A stretch of 22,321 nucleotides of DNA from Burkholderia diffusa (lineage in GTDB: Bacteria; Pseudomonadota; Gammaproteobacteria; Burkholderiales; Burkholderiaceae), in contig NZ_CABVPN010000050.1 in assembly GCF_902499115.1 (NCBI RefSeq), forward strand, positions 1 through 22,321, read 5' to 3'. Positions 14,887-22,243 of the stretch are shown piece after piece. Each line of letters opens with the position of its first letter. Positions within the stretch are counted from its first letter, which is position 1. The position numbers and the translations under genes were made by a program. The notes under the pieces were generated by a model. That model saw only the letters and a list, made by a program, of their open reading frames with translations. It did not search any database and was not told the origin of the DNA.

Positions 14887-16086
14887 ATGGCGAAACATTG
14901 GAACACTGCCAAAGCGGCGGCCTGCGTAGCGACGCTCGCCGCATCCTGGGCGGTTTGCACGCCGGCGGCAGCACAATCGTGCGAAGTCAAGATCGGCGTG
15001 CTCGGCCCGATGAGCGGCGGTGGATCGTCGCAGGGCCTCGCCGAGAAAGCGGCCGTCGAGTTCGAGGCCGCTTATACCAATGCCAATGGTGGCCTGCAAG
15101 TCGGCAACCGCAAGTGCAAGGTGGTGCCGACGAGTTACGACTCGCAAGCGACCGCTGCCGGTGGAGCGGCCGCAGCCAACTATTTCGCGAGCCAGGGCGT
15201 TCATGCGGCTGTGGGCCCGGTTCCGTCGGTCGAGCTGGCGGGATTCAAGCCCATCGCGAAGCGGTACGGCATCGTGAATTTCGCGCACTCGTACGCGAAG
15301 GATGTCATCAACACGCAATATCCGCTCGCCTTCGCGGTATCACTCACGCCGCAAGTCTGGGGTGCCTATGTCGTGAAAGCCGCAAGGGACGAGTTCAAAT
15401 TCAACAAGGTGATCGTTGTTGCACCGAACGATCAGGGCGGCACCGATGCAGGCAAAGCACTGGTCCAGGAGTACGAAAAGGCCGGTGCCAAGGCGACGCT
15501 CGAATTCTATCAACGCGGCACCACGAACTTCGCGCCTATCGTGGCCCGCCTGATGAGCATGAGCCCCGAGTCGGTGGAATTCGGACCGATGCCGCCGGGT
15601 GAAGCCGGCATCCTCGTCAAGCAAATGCTTGGCGCTGGATACACGGGTGCGTTCGGTGACCTCGGTAGCGGCGCGGAGGTGGTGCTGAACACCGTGGGAG
15701 ACATTTCAGCCCAAAAGGCGTTCTACTGGCTCGAACTCGCTCCGCTGGACGACCCCGGCATACAGCGTCTGAATGCCGACTACGAACGCGTGACGAAGTC
15801 GAAGGTGCCGGACAACACGCTGTTCTATCCGTCCGCACTCGCCGCGGAGCATCTTCTGCGCGCGATCTCGCGAGCCGGAACCGATCAAGATGGCGAAAAG
15901 ATCGCGGCCGCGTTGCGAGAGACGACGCCGGAATCCCGCTACCTCGGCAAAGGCGGCTGGCGCGGCAAGGCGCAATACGGTGTCAATCAGCAGCTCGCCT
16001 TCCCGATTGGGATGGGCGTGATCGCGAACGGTAAAAGGCAAAAGGATCGACGCATCGCCATTGCGTCGGAACCTGCGACGCCGTGA
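14887..16086 (+). CDS. ABC transporter substrate-binding protein, LivK / Peripla_BP_6 type
   Basis: A 399-residue periplasmic binding protein of the branched-chain amino acid type, a family that also binds amides, aromatic acids and other carboxylates. The signal peptide runs to about residue 29 (LAASWAVCTPAAA). The mature protein starts with the family pattern VKIGVLGPMSG and has a type-I binding-protein fold (VHAAVGPVPSVELAG, NKVIVVAPNDQGGTDAGKAL). The C-terminus ends in a basic tail (KRQKDRR). It is the only such gene in the window and most likely supplies the LivHMGF transporter encoded convergently at 18219-21546. It leads a two-gene operon with the SDR and has a sigma-54-type promoter upstream. 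The ligand is unknown. Confidence 0.92.
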   Translation: MAKHWNTAKAAACVATLAASWAVCTPAAAQSCEVKIGVLGPMSGGGSSQGLAEKAAVEFEAAYTNANGGLQVGNRKCKVVPTSYDSQATAAGGAAAANYFASQGVHAAVGPVPSVELAGFKPIAKRYGIVNFAHSYAKDVINTQYPLAFAVSLTPQVWGAYVVKAARDEFKFNKVIVVAPNDQGGTDAGKALVQEYEKAGAKATLEFYQRGTTNFAPIVARLMSMSPESVEFGPMPPGEAGILVKQMLGAGYTGAFGDLGSGAEVVLNTVGDISAQKAFYWLELAPLDDPGIQRLNADYERVTKSKVPDNTLFYPSALAAEHLLRAISRAGTDQDGEKIAAALRETTPESRYLGKGGWRGKAQYGVNQQLAFPIGMGVIANGKRQKDRRIAIASEPATP

Positions 16087-16269
16087 ACCTCGGATAGCGC
16101 GGTTCATCGCCGAAGGTCGTATGGGGAGTCCACGCTTCCGCGCGACTTTCGGCGAATCTCTCGGTCGCCACGGCATCGCGGAGCAACGAGACCACATCCG
16201 GAATCCGTGCGCCTCGACCGCGTTGCCCGACCGCACATGGTGGCTTCGATATGAAAAGGAAAAGGTGAC

Positions 16270-17034
16270 ATGAAGCGTTTTGAAGGAAAGACGATCCTTG
16301 TAACAGGAGCCGGCAGCGGGATTGGCGCGGCGTGTGTCCGACGTCTGTTCGACGAGGGCGCATTGGTTGTCGCAGCAGACGTACGCAAGGGCGATGTCGA
16401 CAAGGTCGCCTCGGAATTCGGCCCGACTAGCCGTATCCACGCCGTCGCGATGGACGTATCGAATCGCGACGACGTCAACGCCATCGTGGCCGACGCCGCT
16501 CGACGATTCGGCCCGCTTCACGGGCTCGTGAACTCCGCCGGCATCCGCGGCGTGGGCAATGTGCTGGATTTTGATCCGGACGCGTGGCGTCGAGTCCTGT
16601 CAGTGAATCTCGATGGAACATTCAACGTCTGCCAGGCATTTGCACGCGTCGCAACGGAAGCGAAAACACCCGCCGCAATCGTCAACGTTTCGTCGGGGGC
16701 GGGAATACGCGGCGTACCGAACCGCCTCGCATACTCCGCGTCGAAGTTCGGCGTCTCGGGCATCACGCATACCATGGCACTCGAACTTGCCTCTTACGGT
16801 ATCCGCGTGAACGCCGTAGCGCCGGGGATGATTCGCACCCCGATGACAGCCGTGATGTTCGAGGATCCGGAAAACGAAAAGCGCATTCGCGCGGCGCATC
16901 CGATCGGCCGCGAGGGAGAGCCTGAAGAGGTTGCCGCCGCCATCGCGTTTCTGCTGTCGGATGACGCCAGCTTCGTCACGGGTATCGTCATGCCCGTGGA
17001 CGGCGGCTCCACGGCGGGCATTCCATCTCACTGA
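16270..17034 (+). CDS. Classical SDR-family NAD-dependent dehydrogenase
   Basis: A 254-residue short-chain dehydrogenase/reductase. It has the cofactor loop TGAGSGIG (12-19), NSAG (88-91) and a catalytic tetrad of Asn113, Ser142, Tyr155 and Lys159. Asp38 at the end of the second strand predicts NAD(H) rather than NADP(H). The typical C-terminal pattern VTGIVMPVDGG is present. Two purine-rich stretches (AAAAGGA at 16254 and AAAAGG at 16260) lie before the ATG. It follows the SBP by 183 bases on the same strand and is probably co-transcribed, so its substrate is likely the imported compound or its hydrolysis product. It ends before a strong hairpin at 17043-17073. Confidence 0.92.
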   Translation: MKRFEGKTILVTGAGSGIGAACVRRLFDEGALVVAADVRKGDVDKVASEFGPTSRIHAVAMDVSNRDDVNAIVADAARRFGPLHGLVNSAGIRGVGNVLDFDPDAWRRVLSVNLDGTFNVCQAFARVATEAKTPAAIVNVSSGAGIRGVPNRLAYSASKFGVSGITHTMALELASYGIRVNAVAPGMIRTPMTAVMFEDPENEKRIRAAHPIGREGEPEEVAAAIAFLLSDDASFVTGIVMPVDGGSTAGIPSH

Positions 17035-17042
17035 GATATCGC

Positions 17043-17073
17043 GCCTGCCGTCCACGATGCGCGGACGGCAGGC
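17043..17073. terminator. Strong hairpin between convergent operons (bidirectional terminator candidate)
   Basis: GCCTGCCGTCC and GGACGGCAGGC form a perfect 11-bp GC-rich stem around a 9-base loop. It lies 8 bases after the SDR stop and 91 bases from the end of the amidohydrolase gene. No T tract follows on either strand, so termination may be only partly intrinsic. Confidence 0.6.
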
Positions 17074-17164
17074 TGAACTGTGGATCTTCTCGCCGATCTT
17101 CTCGCCGGGGACATGCGGCGCGTCGAGCAAATTGCTCGCGCCCCCCCGGCGCACGACGCCCGGT

Positions 17165-18187
17165 TCAGGAAAGGTCGACGCGGTAAACGCGGGCCGCGGT
17201 ATCGTGAAAAAGCGCCGCCTTTTCTCGAGGCGATGCGCCCCGGACGATATGCTTCAGCGCGTTCCACATCGGCACGAATCCGCAGGATCGACCATCGGGC
17301 GGATAATTGCTTTCCATCATGCAGCGCTCGACGCCGAAAGCATCGATGACGGTCTCGACATAGGGCCTCCACGCATCGGCGAGTTCCAGATAGCCGACCG
17401 GCTCCGCGCGTTTCTCGAAACCGAACCCCCAAAACGGCAATCCCAGGCCGCCGATCTTGCACAGCACGTTTTGGCGGCGTGCCACCTCGCGTACGGCCGA
17501 TCGCCACTGCGCGAACACGCCGGCACGGCCGTCGGCGTCCATGTCCATGCTCATCGCCTGGCCCAAGTGATTGAGGACGATGATCGTATCGGGAAACATA
17601 TCGGCAAGCTCGCAAACGTCGGCCATCTGATGATGGAACACTGCCGCATCGAACGTCAGGCCGCGTGCTGCCACCTCCTGGAAGCCGGCGCGAAATCCCG
17701 GGGATTTCATGATTCCAGGCGCCGGCCGGTTCGTGACATAGCGAAAAGGCGCATCGCTCGGATCCTCGATCGTGATCTGCCGAACGCCCCGGAATCGCTC
17801 CGGCGCGGCTTCAAGCGACCGTTCGAGCAATTCGGCCACTGCCGACCCGAATCGCAGGTCCGCGTTCCCCACGATCGCCGCGCAGACGCGGCAATCGCCA
17901 TAGGCGCCGCTGGCGCTCATCGCCGCAACCCCGTTCGCGAACTCGACCTCGCCGAGCGGCCGCAGCACTTCCGGGCCATCCTTGCGTGCGAAGGCAAGCG
18001 TTTCCACATAGATGGACGCGACGATCCGATGTCCCGCGTTCACGTCCGCCAGGTAATCCTCGAACATGTAGCGCAATGCCGGTCTGTCAAAGAGATGGTG
18101 AGCTGAATCGATGATCGGCAGGTCGGGATCGATGATAGGCTCATCGCGACCGGCCTTCAGTTGCGGGTACGGAAACATGTTCGTCAT
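17165..18187 (-). CDS. Amidohydrolase-2 family metal-dependent hydrolase
   Basis: A 340-residue TIM-barrel hydrolase of the amidohydrolase_2 family. The family hydrolyses lactones or amides or decarboxylates aromatic acids (for example 2-pyrone-4,6-dicarboxylate lactonase). Visible motifs are IIDSAHHLFDRP (25-36), HHQMADV (185-191), VLNHLG (204-209) and MMESNYPPDG (290-299). In relatives the first motif usually reads D-[AS]-H-H-H; here the first His is Ala29, leaving His30 and His31, so one metal ligand may be missing. The start is ATG 18187, supported by AAGG at 18195-18198; the frame open to 18292 overlaps livF and has no homology. It follows livF by 31 bases, so it is probably the last gene of the liv operon and acts on the imported substrate. 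Confidence 0.88.
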   Translation of the reverse strand: MTNMFPYPQLKAGRDEPIIDPDLPIIDSAHHLFDRPALRYMFEDYLADVNAGHRIVASIYVETLAFARKDGPEVLRPLGEVEFANGVAAMSASGAYGDCRVCAAIVGNADLRFGSAVAELLERSLEAAPERFRGVRQITIEDPSDAPFRYVTNRPAPGIMKSPGFRAGFQEVAARGLTFDAAVFHHQMADVCELADMFPDTIIVLNHLGQAMSMDMDADGRAGVFAQWRSAVREVARRQNVLCKIGGLGLPFWGFGFEKRAEPVGYLELADAWRPYVETVIDAFGVERCMMESNYPPDGRSCGFVPMWNALKHIVRGASPREKAALFHDTAARVYRVDLS

Positions 18188-18218
18188 TGCATCACCTTGT
18201 CTTGATGTGAATTCGAAT

Positions 18219-18911
18219 TCAAAGATATTCCTCCGCGAGCGCGACATCCCGAATCTCGTCGACCGTGCCGCTGCGCCGCACCTCGCCGCCACGCATTACG
18301 TACGCGCGGTCGACAAGCTTGAGCGCGGGACGTGCCATTTGTTCGGTCATCAGAATCGTGGTGCCGCGACGCTGCAGCTCCCGAATCGACTCGCTGATGC
18401 GCTCGATCCATACGGGTGCCAGTCCGAGGAACGGTTCGTCCAGAAGCAGCAGTTTGGGCAGCGTGCTTGCCGCTCGGGCCAGCGCGACGACCTGCTGCTG
18501 CCCGCCGCTCAGTTGGTTGGCCGGTTGGTCTGCGCGCTCGGCGAGCAACGGAAAAGTCCGCTCCATCCACTCGAGGTTCGCTTGCGCCTGCATCTTCGAA
18601 ATACCGAGCGTGCCCGCCAGGACGTTTTCCCTCACGCTCAGCGAGCGGAATATCCGGCGCCCCTCCGGCGAATAGCCGATGCCGAGACGGGCGCGACCGG
18701 GGCACGAGACACCAACCAGGTCCTTCCCTGCAAAGCGGATCTGACCGGATACCGCGGGAACCAGACCGACTACGGCATTGATCAGGCTCGACTTGCCCGC
18801 GCCATTCGCGCCGACCAACAGGACCGTTTCGCCCTCGTTCACGTCGATCGACACTTCCCGGAGGGCCACGATGCCGCCATAACGAACGACCAGCTTCTCG
18901 ATGCTCAGCAT
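18219..18911 (-). CDS. livF: Branched-chain-type ABC transporter ATP-binding protein LivF
   Basis: A 230-residue ATPase. Walker A is GANGAGKS (34-41), the signature LSGGQ is at 134-138, and Walker B LLLLDEP is at 154-160. The SPEGRRIF motif at 81-88 is characteristic of LivF. ATG 18911 is preferred, with AGGA at 18918-18921; a TTG two codons earlier overlaps the livG stop. It lies two bases after livG and is the second ATPase of the importer. Substrate class is not fixed by the ATPase. Confidence 0.95.
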   Translation of the reverse strand: MLSIEKLVVRYGGIVALREVSIDVNEGETVLLVGANGAGKSSLINAVVGLVPAVSGQIRFAGKDLVGVSCPGRARLGIGYSPEGRRIFRSLSVRENVLAGTLGISKMQAQANLEWMERTFPLLAERADQPANQLSGGQQQVVALARAASTLPKLLLLDEPFLGLAPVWIERISESIRELQRRGTTILMTEQMARPALKLVDRAYVMRGGEVRRSGTVDEIRDVALAEEYL

Positions 18912-18913
18912 TT

Positions 18914-19681
18914 TCAATCCTCACTCACGCCCAGATAGGCCTCGATTACATCACGGCGGGAAAGCACATCGCCCGGTGCTCCCTCGGCGAGAAGCCGCCC
19001 CGCCTCGAGCACGACAATGCGCGGGCACAGTCGCTTGACCATATCCATGTCGTGCTCCACGATCAGGACGCCGCAGCCCAGCACGCTGCGCGCATGCTCG
19101 ATGAAGCGGTCCACCTGCGGCCGCTCCCGGGCCTCCAGCCCTGCGGCCGGCTCGTCCAGAAGCAAAAATCGGGGTCTCGAAGCGAGCACCATCACCAGGC
19201 CCAGCATTTTCTGGAGTCCGTACGGCAACTTGTCGCTCGGGTCGTAAAGGTGCTGTGCAAGACCGAACTCGTCCAGCAAACCTTCGATGCCGAGATCCGC
19301 ATTCGAATGGGAGGTGCTGAAGCGCTGGGCACGAAACAGATTCTCTTCGACCGTCGCGCTCTTGAACGTGTTGGTCTGCTGGAAGCTGCGCGCGACGCCA
19401 AGACGTGCCACGTTGTAGAACCGCATCCCGGAGATGACCTGCCCACCCAGCAAAATGCGCCCCGACGTCGGCGGCAGCATTCCGCTCATGACATTGATCA
19501 GCGTAGTCTTGCCTGCGCCGTTCGGGCCGATCACGCCAAGCACGTCGCCCGCCGACACTTCGAATGAAATGCCTTCGAATACGCGCAGGCCGCCGAATCG
19601 CTTGGTGATCGCTTCGACTTGCAATGTCGCCGGTACTGGCGCTCGGTTGCTTTGTTTTGAAATATCAATAGGCGAACTCAT
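18914..19681 (-). CDS. livG: Branched-chain-type ABC transporter ATP-binding protein LivG
   Basis: A 255-residue ATPase with Walker A GPNGAGKT (52-59), the LivG-specific segment VARSFQQTNTF (96-106) and Walker B FLLLDEP (172-178). The signature region reads LPYGLQK (152-158) where many ABC ATPases have LSGGQ; LivG proteins often have an LxYGxQ form. The first 20 residues are a family-variable extension. Its ATG overlaps the livM stop (ATGA), showing tight translational coupling. Confidence 0.95.
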   Translation of the reverse strand: MSSPIDISKQSNRAPVPATLQVEAITKRFGGLRVFEGISFEVSAGDVLGVIGPNGAGKTTLINVMSGMLPPTSGRILLGGQVISGMRFYNVARLGVARSFQQTNTFKSATVEENLFRAQRFSTSHSNADLGIEGLLDEFGLAQHLYDPSDKLPYGLQKMLGLVMVLASRPRFLLLDEPAAGLEARERPQVDRFIEHARSVLGCGVLIVEHDMDMVKRLCPRIVVLEAGRLLAEGAPGDVLSRRDVIEAYLGVSED

Positions 19682-20676
19682 GCTCGACGATCCTCGATAC
19701 GCGGTTGCAGCACGCCGCGATGGCGCACCCTCATCTTGTCAAACACGGTCGTCAGCGTTCCCACGATGCCGCCGGGCGCAATCATCATCACGATGACGAG
19801 CAGCAGCCCGAACAATCCGGACGACAATTGAGCGTAGCTGCTGAAAACATCGTTCATCGTGATGAGCAGCAGGCTACCCACCACGACACCCAGCAACGAT
19901 CCGCGGCCCCCGACGAAGACATACGCGATGTAGCTGTTCACGGACCAAGTGGTGAACGAGCTCGGATGGGCGGTCGAGAGCATGTTGACGAGTGCGAAAC
20001 CCGCCAGTCCGGACACGGCGGCCGAGGTAATGAAGCCGATGGTGCGATATTTCCACGGCGCAACGCCAAGGCTCTCCGCGAGCGTCTCGTTCTCCTCGAT
20101 CGACGAGAACTCGGGCCGGAGAACGTGCGTCATGCCAAGCGTAAACAACGCGGAGACGATGCAAATGGCAACTGTGACGACGACGACCGTCGCCGGCGAC
20201 GTGGCCCCCATCCCGAACAGCAATGCGGGCGGGACACCCGTGATCCCGTTCGCGCCGCCCGTCAATGTCGGCGTTTGGAAGATGACGATCTGAAGTATTT
20301 CGTTGAAGACGAACGTAATGAAAATGAAGTACACGCCTTTGAGTCGGAGCACCAACGCCCCGAGCGGCAGCGCCACGAGCGCCGGCACGATCGCGCTGAT
20401 CAGCATGAGCAGAACGAGGTTCGTCGTACCGGCATTCGCCGCGATGGCGGCGGCATAGCCACCGAGCGCCATGAAAGACGGCGCGGAGAACGACAGGAGT
20501 CCAAGCCGCAGCATGATGTAGATGCCCAGCGCGGCACACACGCCGATGGCGGACTGACCGGCCAGCGAATACATGAACGGGTCCGTTGACGCAAAGGGTA
20601 CGATGAGAAGCAGTAGCAGTACGATCACGCCCGATATGTCGAGCATGAAGTCACGGCGACGATGGGTCATTTTCAT
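19678..20676 (-). CDS. livM: Branched-chain-type ABC transporter permease LivM
   Basis: A 332-residue polytopic inner-membrane permease, starting with a long hydrophobic segment (ISGVIVLLLLLIVPF). It contains the LivM core GGANGITGVP and the EAA-like loop ENETLAESLGVAPWKYR at about 212-228, which contacts the ATPases. AAGG at 20685-20688 lies inside the end of livH; the start is only 3 bases past the livH stop. A second ATG two codons later is possible. Confidence 0.94.
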   Translation of the reverse strand: MKMTHRRRDFMLDISGVIVLLLLLIVPFASTDPFMYSLAGQSAIGVCAALGIYIMLRLGLLSFSAPSFMALGGYAAAIAANAGTTNLVLLMLISAIVPALVALPLGALVLRLKGVYFIFITFVFNEILQIVIFQTPTLTGGANGITGVPPALLFGMGATSPATVVVVTVAICIVSALFTLGMTHVLRPEFSSIEENETLAESLGVAPWKYRTIGFITSAAVSGLAGFALVNMLSTAHPSSFTTWSVNSYIAYVFVGGRGSLLGVVVGSLLLITMNDVFSSYAQLSSGLFGLLLVIVMMIAPGGIVGTLTTVFDKMRVRHRGVLQPRIEDRRA

Positions 20677-20679
20677 AAT

Positions 20680-21546
20680 TCAGGCCTTGCGTGTAACGGT
20701 ACCGAACAGCCCCTGCGGGCGAACCAAGAGGATCAGCATTACGATCACGAACAGCACGAGCGCGCCTTGGGAACCACCAAGATAGACACTCGCGTAAGCC
20801 TCCACGAGGCCGACGACGAATGCGGAGATCGTGGCACCGCCGACACTGCCCAGTCCGCCCATGACGACGACGATGAACGCCCTGCCGAGCACGGCATCTC
20901 CGCTGGAAGGCTCCAACGCAAGAATCGGCGTGACGAGTGCGCCGGTGAGCCCGGCCAGTGCCGTTGCAATGGCAAACGCCAGCGGGAACATGCGTGCGGG
21001 CCGGATCCCCTGCGCGCGCGCAACCGGACTGTCGTCCGCCATCGCACGCAGCGCGATACCATATCGGGTCCTGAAGACGAGGTAATAGACGCTGCCGATC
21101 GCGAGCGCGCACACGCCGAAGACGATCAGGTTTGCGTAAGGGATATAGAAACCCGGACCGCGCAGCGAGCCGGTCACCGGGAACGGGAAATTCATCGGCT
21201 CGGCCCCATAGGCGGCCGTCATGCCGGTCGTGATGATCTGATAGATGCCCAATGTCATCAGCATCGTCGCCAAATGGTCGGAGACATTCCTCTCCACAAC
21301 CACGACCTCCACCAGATAGCCGATCACGCCCGTGGCCAACGCAGCGATCAGCACCGCTGCCGCAAACGGAACGCCCAGGGACTGGGACAGCGAATAGGCG
21401 ATGTAACCACCGAGGATGTAGAAACCGCCATGAGCGAAGTTCACCACGCCCATGATGCCGAATATGAGCGTGAACCCGATGCTGATCAACGCATACTGGG
21501 TGCCCAGGCTCAGGCCGATGACGCCAGCCGAAATCAAGCCTTCCAT
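20680..21546 (-). CDS. livH: Branched-chain-type ABC transporter permease LivH
   Basis: A 288-residue membrane permease with about eight hydrophobic segments. It has the LivH hallmarks GTQYALISIGFTLIFGIMGV and NFAHGGFYILGGYIAY, and the cytoplasmic loop TRYGIALRAMADDSPVARAQG. It is the first of livHMGF and forms the pore with LivM. A candidate small ORF (21623-21727), a hairpin (21595-21624) and a sigma-54-type promoter (21877-21891) lie upstream. The whole block converges on the LivK-type SBP and SDR genes, which suggests two transcripts for one uptake pathway. Confidence 0.94.
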   Translation of the reverse strand: MEGLISAGVIGLSLGTQYALISIGFTLIFGIMGVVNFAHGGFYILGGYIAYSLSQSLGVPFAAAVLIAALATGVIGYLVEVVVVERNVSDHLATMLMTLGIYQIITTGMTAAYGAEPMNFPFPVTGSLRGPGFYIPYANLIVFGVCALAIGSVYYLVFRTRYGIALRAMADDSPVARAQGIRPARMFPLAFAIATALAGLTGALVTPILALEPSSGDAVLGRAFIVVVMGGLGSVGGATISAFVVGLVEAYASVYLGGSQGALVLFVIVMLILLVRPQGLFGTVTRKA

Positions 21547-21594
21547 GACTTTGATACCTCTCTTTCGATCGTTGGGATAGAGGACGCGCCGAAC

Positions 21595-21624
21595 GAACGG
21601 CCGTCAACGTTCGGGACGGCGTTC
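21595..21624 (-). repeat. Hairpin in the liv leader
   Basis: GAACGGCCGTC and GACGGCGTTC pair over 10 positions with one bulged G around a 9-base loop. It overlaps the last bases of the candidate small ORF and ends 48 bases before the livH start. No T tract follows, so it is not a clear intrinsic terminator; it could affect coupling or mRNA stability. Confidence 0.45.
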
Positions 21625-21727
21625 AGTCAATCGAAAGGCGGATCACCGATTGCCGCGCATGGGGAACGTCATCTGTCCCGCGCCGCGCGTCGCGGTGTGC
21701 GGTTTCGAAAAATGGAAGGTGGTGCAT
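21623..21727 (-). CDS. Candidate 34-residue leader ORF upstream of livH
   Basis: A short ORF, not recognised as any family. It begins MHHLPFFETAHRD and ends SVIRLSID. Its support is an excellent ribosome site, AGGAG at 21735-21739 with a 7-base spacer, and its position between the sigma-54-type promoter and livH, 76 bases from the livH start. It has no signal peptide or run of one regulatory amino acid, so it is not a classical attenuator leader. It could be a small protein or a translated leader that keeps the mRNA open. Confidence 0.4.
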   Translation of the reverse strand: MHHLPFFETAHRDARRGTDDVPHARQSVIRLSID

Positions 21728-21734
21728 CGATTGT

Positions 21735-21739
21735 CTCCT
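21735..21739 (-). promoter_or_regulatory. Shine-Dalgarno site of the candidate leader ORF
   Basis: AGGAG on the minus strand, 7 bases before ATG 21727. It is better placed than the AGAGG site of livH itself. Confidence 0.5.
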
Positions 21740-21876
21740 GTTTTTTTACTGCTATCGCTCGACCTCGAATGCCGCCGGCTGTCTGCGCGAACGACTAACC
21801 GTCCGCGACCTCGGTGGCATCGGCCCTGTGCTTGAATCCGCAGCCCTCCGGCGGCACGTCAAGTAGCACGGATAAT

Positions 21877-21891
21877 GCAATGCCCATGCCA
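21877..21891 (-). promoter_or_regulatory. Sigma-54 (-24/-12) promoter for the livHMGF-amidohydrolase operon
   Basis: The minus strand reads TGGCATGGGCATTGC: full TGGCA and TTGC half-sites with correct GG/GC spacing. The transcript would start near 21865, about 140 bases before the candidate leader ORF and 320 before livH. Confidence 0.7.
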
Positions 21892-22243
21892 GCATCGGGC
21901 CGGTGTTCCAGGCGACCCGCACGGCTCCAACGCCGGGCGAACGTGATCTTGAAGCGAAAGAACCGGAGCCCCTTGTCCATGCGGCTCCGATCGGAAGGCA
22001 CCTGGCAAGACGCGACTTCATTGATCATCGAAGTCGACGGAGATGCGAAAGGGACGAGTGCACACAACGCGGCAGCTGTGTCCTTGAAAAAGACAGGTGT
22101 CCATTCCGGCGACTCCCGCCAGACAAGGCTCCGGCCATCGGGAATACCCTCGGAAGCAGCCTGTGTCTTCCACATCGGAAGCCGTATCGAACTGGCATGG
22201 ATCGCCGATTTCGCGTCACGGCCGCTCTCGTTTCGTTGGTGCG

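Larger units (their letters stand above)
21547..22243. other. 697-bp region upstream of livH without a confident large gene
   Basis: It contains, going away from livH, the hairpin at 21595-21624, the candidate 34-residue ORF at 21623-21727 with its Shine-Dalgarno, and the sigma-54-type promoter at 21877-21891. Between about 21900 and 22243 several frames of 100-165 residues are open on both strands. None resembles a known family, and they overlap one another completely, so I call none of them. Decayed coding DNA is possible. Confidence 0.5.

Noticed and set aside
16931..18106. A 391-codon plus-strand open frame
   Set aside because: Antisense to the amidohydrolase and overlapping the SDR end and the strong hairpin; the composition is typical of a shadow frame.
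18188..18292. N-terminal extension of the amidohydrolase
   Set aside because: It overlaps the end of livF and is Arg-rich without family similarity; ATG 18187 has its own ribosome site.
21637..21654. GGCGGATCACCGATTGCC as a third copy of the palindrome
   Set aside because: It has the same length and outer bases but three mismatches in the twelve arm positions, and lies downstream of the promoter inside the small ORF; too weak to claim.
20662..21798. A 378-codon plus-strand open frame
   Set aside because: Antisense to livH and to its control region; very rich in Arg, His, Asp and Glu, as expected for the complement of membrane-protein codons.
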